Positions 7,102 through 7,950 of a stretch of DNA of 7,950 bases are shown here, one piece after another; position 1 is the stretch's first letter, and each line of letters opens with the position of its first letter. The stretch is from JAFDVL01 sp043719385 (GTDB lineage Bacteria > Acidobacteriota > Blastocatellia > RBC074): positions 1-7,950 of the forward strand of contig JAYSTY010000224.1 in the NCBI GenBank assembly GCA_043719385.1, written 5' to 3'. The translations under genes and the position numbers were made by a program. The notes below the pieces were generated by a model, which saw only the letters and a program-made list of their open reading frames with translations, was not told where the DNA came from and did no database searches.

Positions 7102-7236
7102 TGACCTGCCAAGAAAGACAAGGCTTTAGCCAAACATCTGAGGAATTAATCAAACATATTGCTTTAGCTAAAGCAATTTGGAAAAAGAAAATTTTTACAA
7201 ATTCGGCTCAAGCCTGTCTGGCTAACATTTATCATT
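7102..7236. other. Non-coding repeat-rich spacer with minor palindromes
   Basis: No coding potential is seen here. The spacer holds short inverted repeats GGCT-TT-AGCC (7122-7131) and GGCT-CA-AGCC (7205-7214), each only a 4-bp stem, and a CAAACAT direct repeat at 7131 and 7151. The heptamer GCTTTAG occurs at 7123 and 7161, and also at 7085 just before this stretch, at an even spacing of 38 bases. Confidence 0.55.
7158..7177. repeat. Perfect 20-base palindrome
   Basis: ATTGCTTTAGCTAAAGCAAT is a perfect palindrome with no central spacer. It could be an operator for a dimeric regulator, or another member of the short palindromic repeats in this spacer. The GCTTTAG half recurs in two neighbouring hairpins, which favours the repeat explanation. 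Confidence 0.7.
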
Positions 7237-7256
7237 CCACGAGTTAAAACTCGTGG
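7237..7256. repeat. Palindrome upstream of the oxidoreductase gene
   Basis: CCACGAGTT-AA-AACTCGTGG is a 9-bp stem with a two-base centre, lying 44 bases before the ATG at 7301. Its ends (CCACG...CGTGG) match those of the hairpin at 7075-7101, and its build (9-bp arms around two bases) equals that of the palindromes inside the kinase gene. It may be a REP-like element or an operator for the downstream gene. From 7257 to 7300 there is AT-rich sequence with a TATAAA (7262-7267) but no clear promoter and no ribosome binding site. Confidence 0.7.
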
Positions 7257-7300
7257 CAATTTATAAAAACAATTTCAAATACTGTTCGAACCATTAACTC

Positions 7301-7950
7301 ATGCCGGAATCTCATAACGACTTTGATGCAATAATTATTGGCGCTGGTCACAATGGGCTGGTCACTGCGGTGTATCTCGCACGGGCCGGGATGAAAATTC
7401 TCGTGCTGGAACGACGAGACATTGTTGGCGGCGCGGCTGTGACCGAACAGCTTTTTCCAGGCTGCAAAGTCTCAACGCTTTCCTATCTCTGTTCCCTGCT
7501 GCAACCGCGCATTATCGAAGAGCTTGAACTGAAAAAATACGGCTATCATATTTATCCCAAAGACCCGCCTTTTTTTACGGCGTTTCCCAACGGACAACAT
7601 TTATTTTTCTGGCAGGACACAAACAAAACGATCAATGAAATCGCCCGCTTTTCTAAAAGAGATGCAGAAAAATATCCGGCGTACTCAAACGAAGTCGAAA
7701 AACTTTGTGCGCAATTGGAAGCGACATTTTTACAAGCTGAGCCAAGCCCTGCGCCGGAATTATTAAATTTCAGTCAGCCCAGTGTCCGCGAATTTTTAGA
7801 TGAATGGTTTGAGTCGGATGAAATCAAAGCGACGCTGGCAACCGATGGAATCATTGGTTTCAACGGCGGCCCTTCGACTCCGGGCACGGCTTACAATATG
7901 TTGCATCACCTCGTTGGGATGGCGGCGGGGCAACGCGGACTGTGGGGATT
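7301..7950 (+). CDS. FAD-dependent oxidoreductase, CrtI/PYROXD2-like (3' end beyond window)
   Basis: This is the first 216 residues of a flavoprotein oxidoreductase related to phytoene desaturase and the PYROXD2 group. The N-terminus has a strand-loop-helix dinucleotide-binding fold: DAIIIGAGHNGL with G14, G16 and G19, then the acidic E37 in ILVLERR, which should bind the FAD ribose. VGGAAVTEQLFPG (about 42-54) is the usual follow-up motif of this family, and the GPSTPGTAYNMLHHLVG segment near the window end also fits. ATG 7301 is the natural start because the Rossmann strand begins eight residues later. No Shine-Dalgarno sequence is visible before it. Family members act on carotenoid-like or unknown hydrophobic substrates; nothing here fixes the substrate. 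A repeat-filled gap separates it from the dehydratase-like gene, so co-transcription is uncertain. Confidence 0.88.
   Translation, partial: MPESHNDFDAIIIGAGHNGLVTAVYLARAGMKILVLERRDIVGGAAVTEQLFPGCKVSTLSYLCSLLQPRIIEELELKKYGYHIYPKDPPFFTAFPNGQHLFFWQDTNKTINEIARFSKRDAEKYPAYSNEVEKLCAQLEATFLQAEPSPAPELLNFSQPSVREFLDEWFESDEIKATLATDGIIGFNGGPSTPGTAYNMLHHLVGMAAGQRGLWG

Noticed and set aside
7085..7198. CRISPR array suggested by three evenly spaced heptamers
   Set aside because: The shared unit is only seven bases, with no repeat of 23 or more bases and no cas gene in the window.

Overview
The window looks like part of an Acidobacteriota chromosome, probably Blastocatellia-like. This is inferred from the very large Ser/Thr-kinase/ATPase/TPR/TolB-like fusion protein, the Tat-tagged enolase-superfamily enzyme, the moderate GC content and the abundant short palindromic repeats between and inside genes. 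No rRNA or other phylogenetic marker is present, so the assignment is tentative. Every gene reads on the + strand.

Positions 3-4835 hold the 3' part of one giant signalling gene; its beginning lies before the window. In order it encodes a Hanks-type protein kinase, an AAA_16/STAND-type ATPase, a TPR block, a short linker, a TolB-like domain and a second TPR block. The linker is where two copies of a 20-base palindrome sit in opposite orientation. They form a perfect 23-bp inverted repeat that is translated in frame, exactly at the seam between two modules that otherwise occur in separate proteins.

Positions 4901-5700 hold a two-gene cassette of visibly lower GC. A small protein with a ribbon-helix-helix-like N-terminus overlaps by four bases (ATGA) with an HNH nuclease that keeps its metal-binding and catalytic residues. 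This resembles a widespread but poorly characterised gene pair and is the best candidate for an undescribed system here (regulatory, toxin-antitoxin-like or nuclease-control).

Positions 5733-7043 encode a glucarate-dehydratase-like enolase-superfamily protein with a Tat-like signal and all expected active-site residues. Its last codon and stop lie inside an 18-bp-stem palindrome. That palindrome opens a roughly 220-base repeat-rich spacer (7038-7256) with several hairpins, two of which overlap and exclude one another. Positions 7301-7950 start a CrtI/PYROXD2-like FAD-dependent oxidoreductase that runs off the end of the window.

The genes do not form one clear pathway. The kinase gene is a stand-alone sensor/regulator, the RHH-like/HNH pair is an accessory module, and the dehydratase and oxidoreductase are metabolic genes separated by the repeat cluster.
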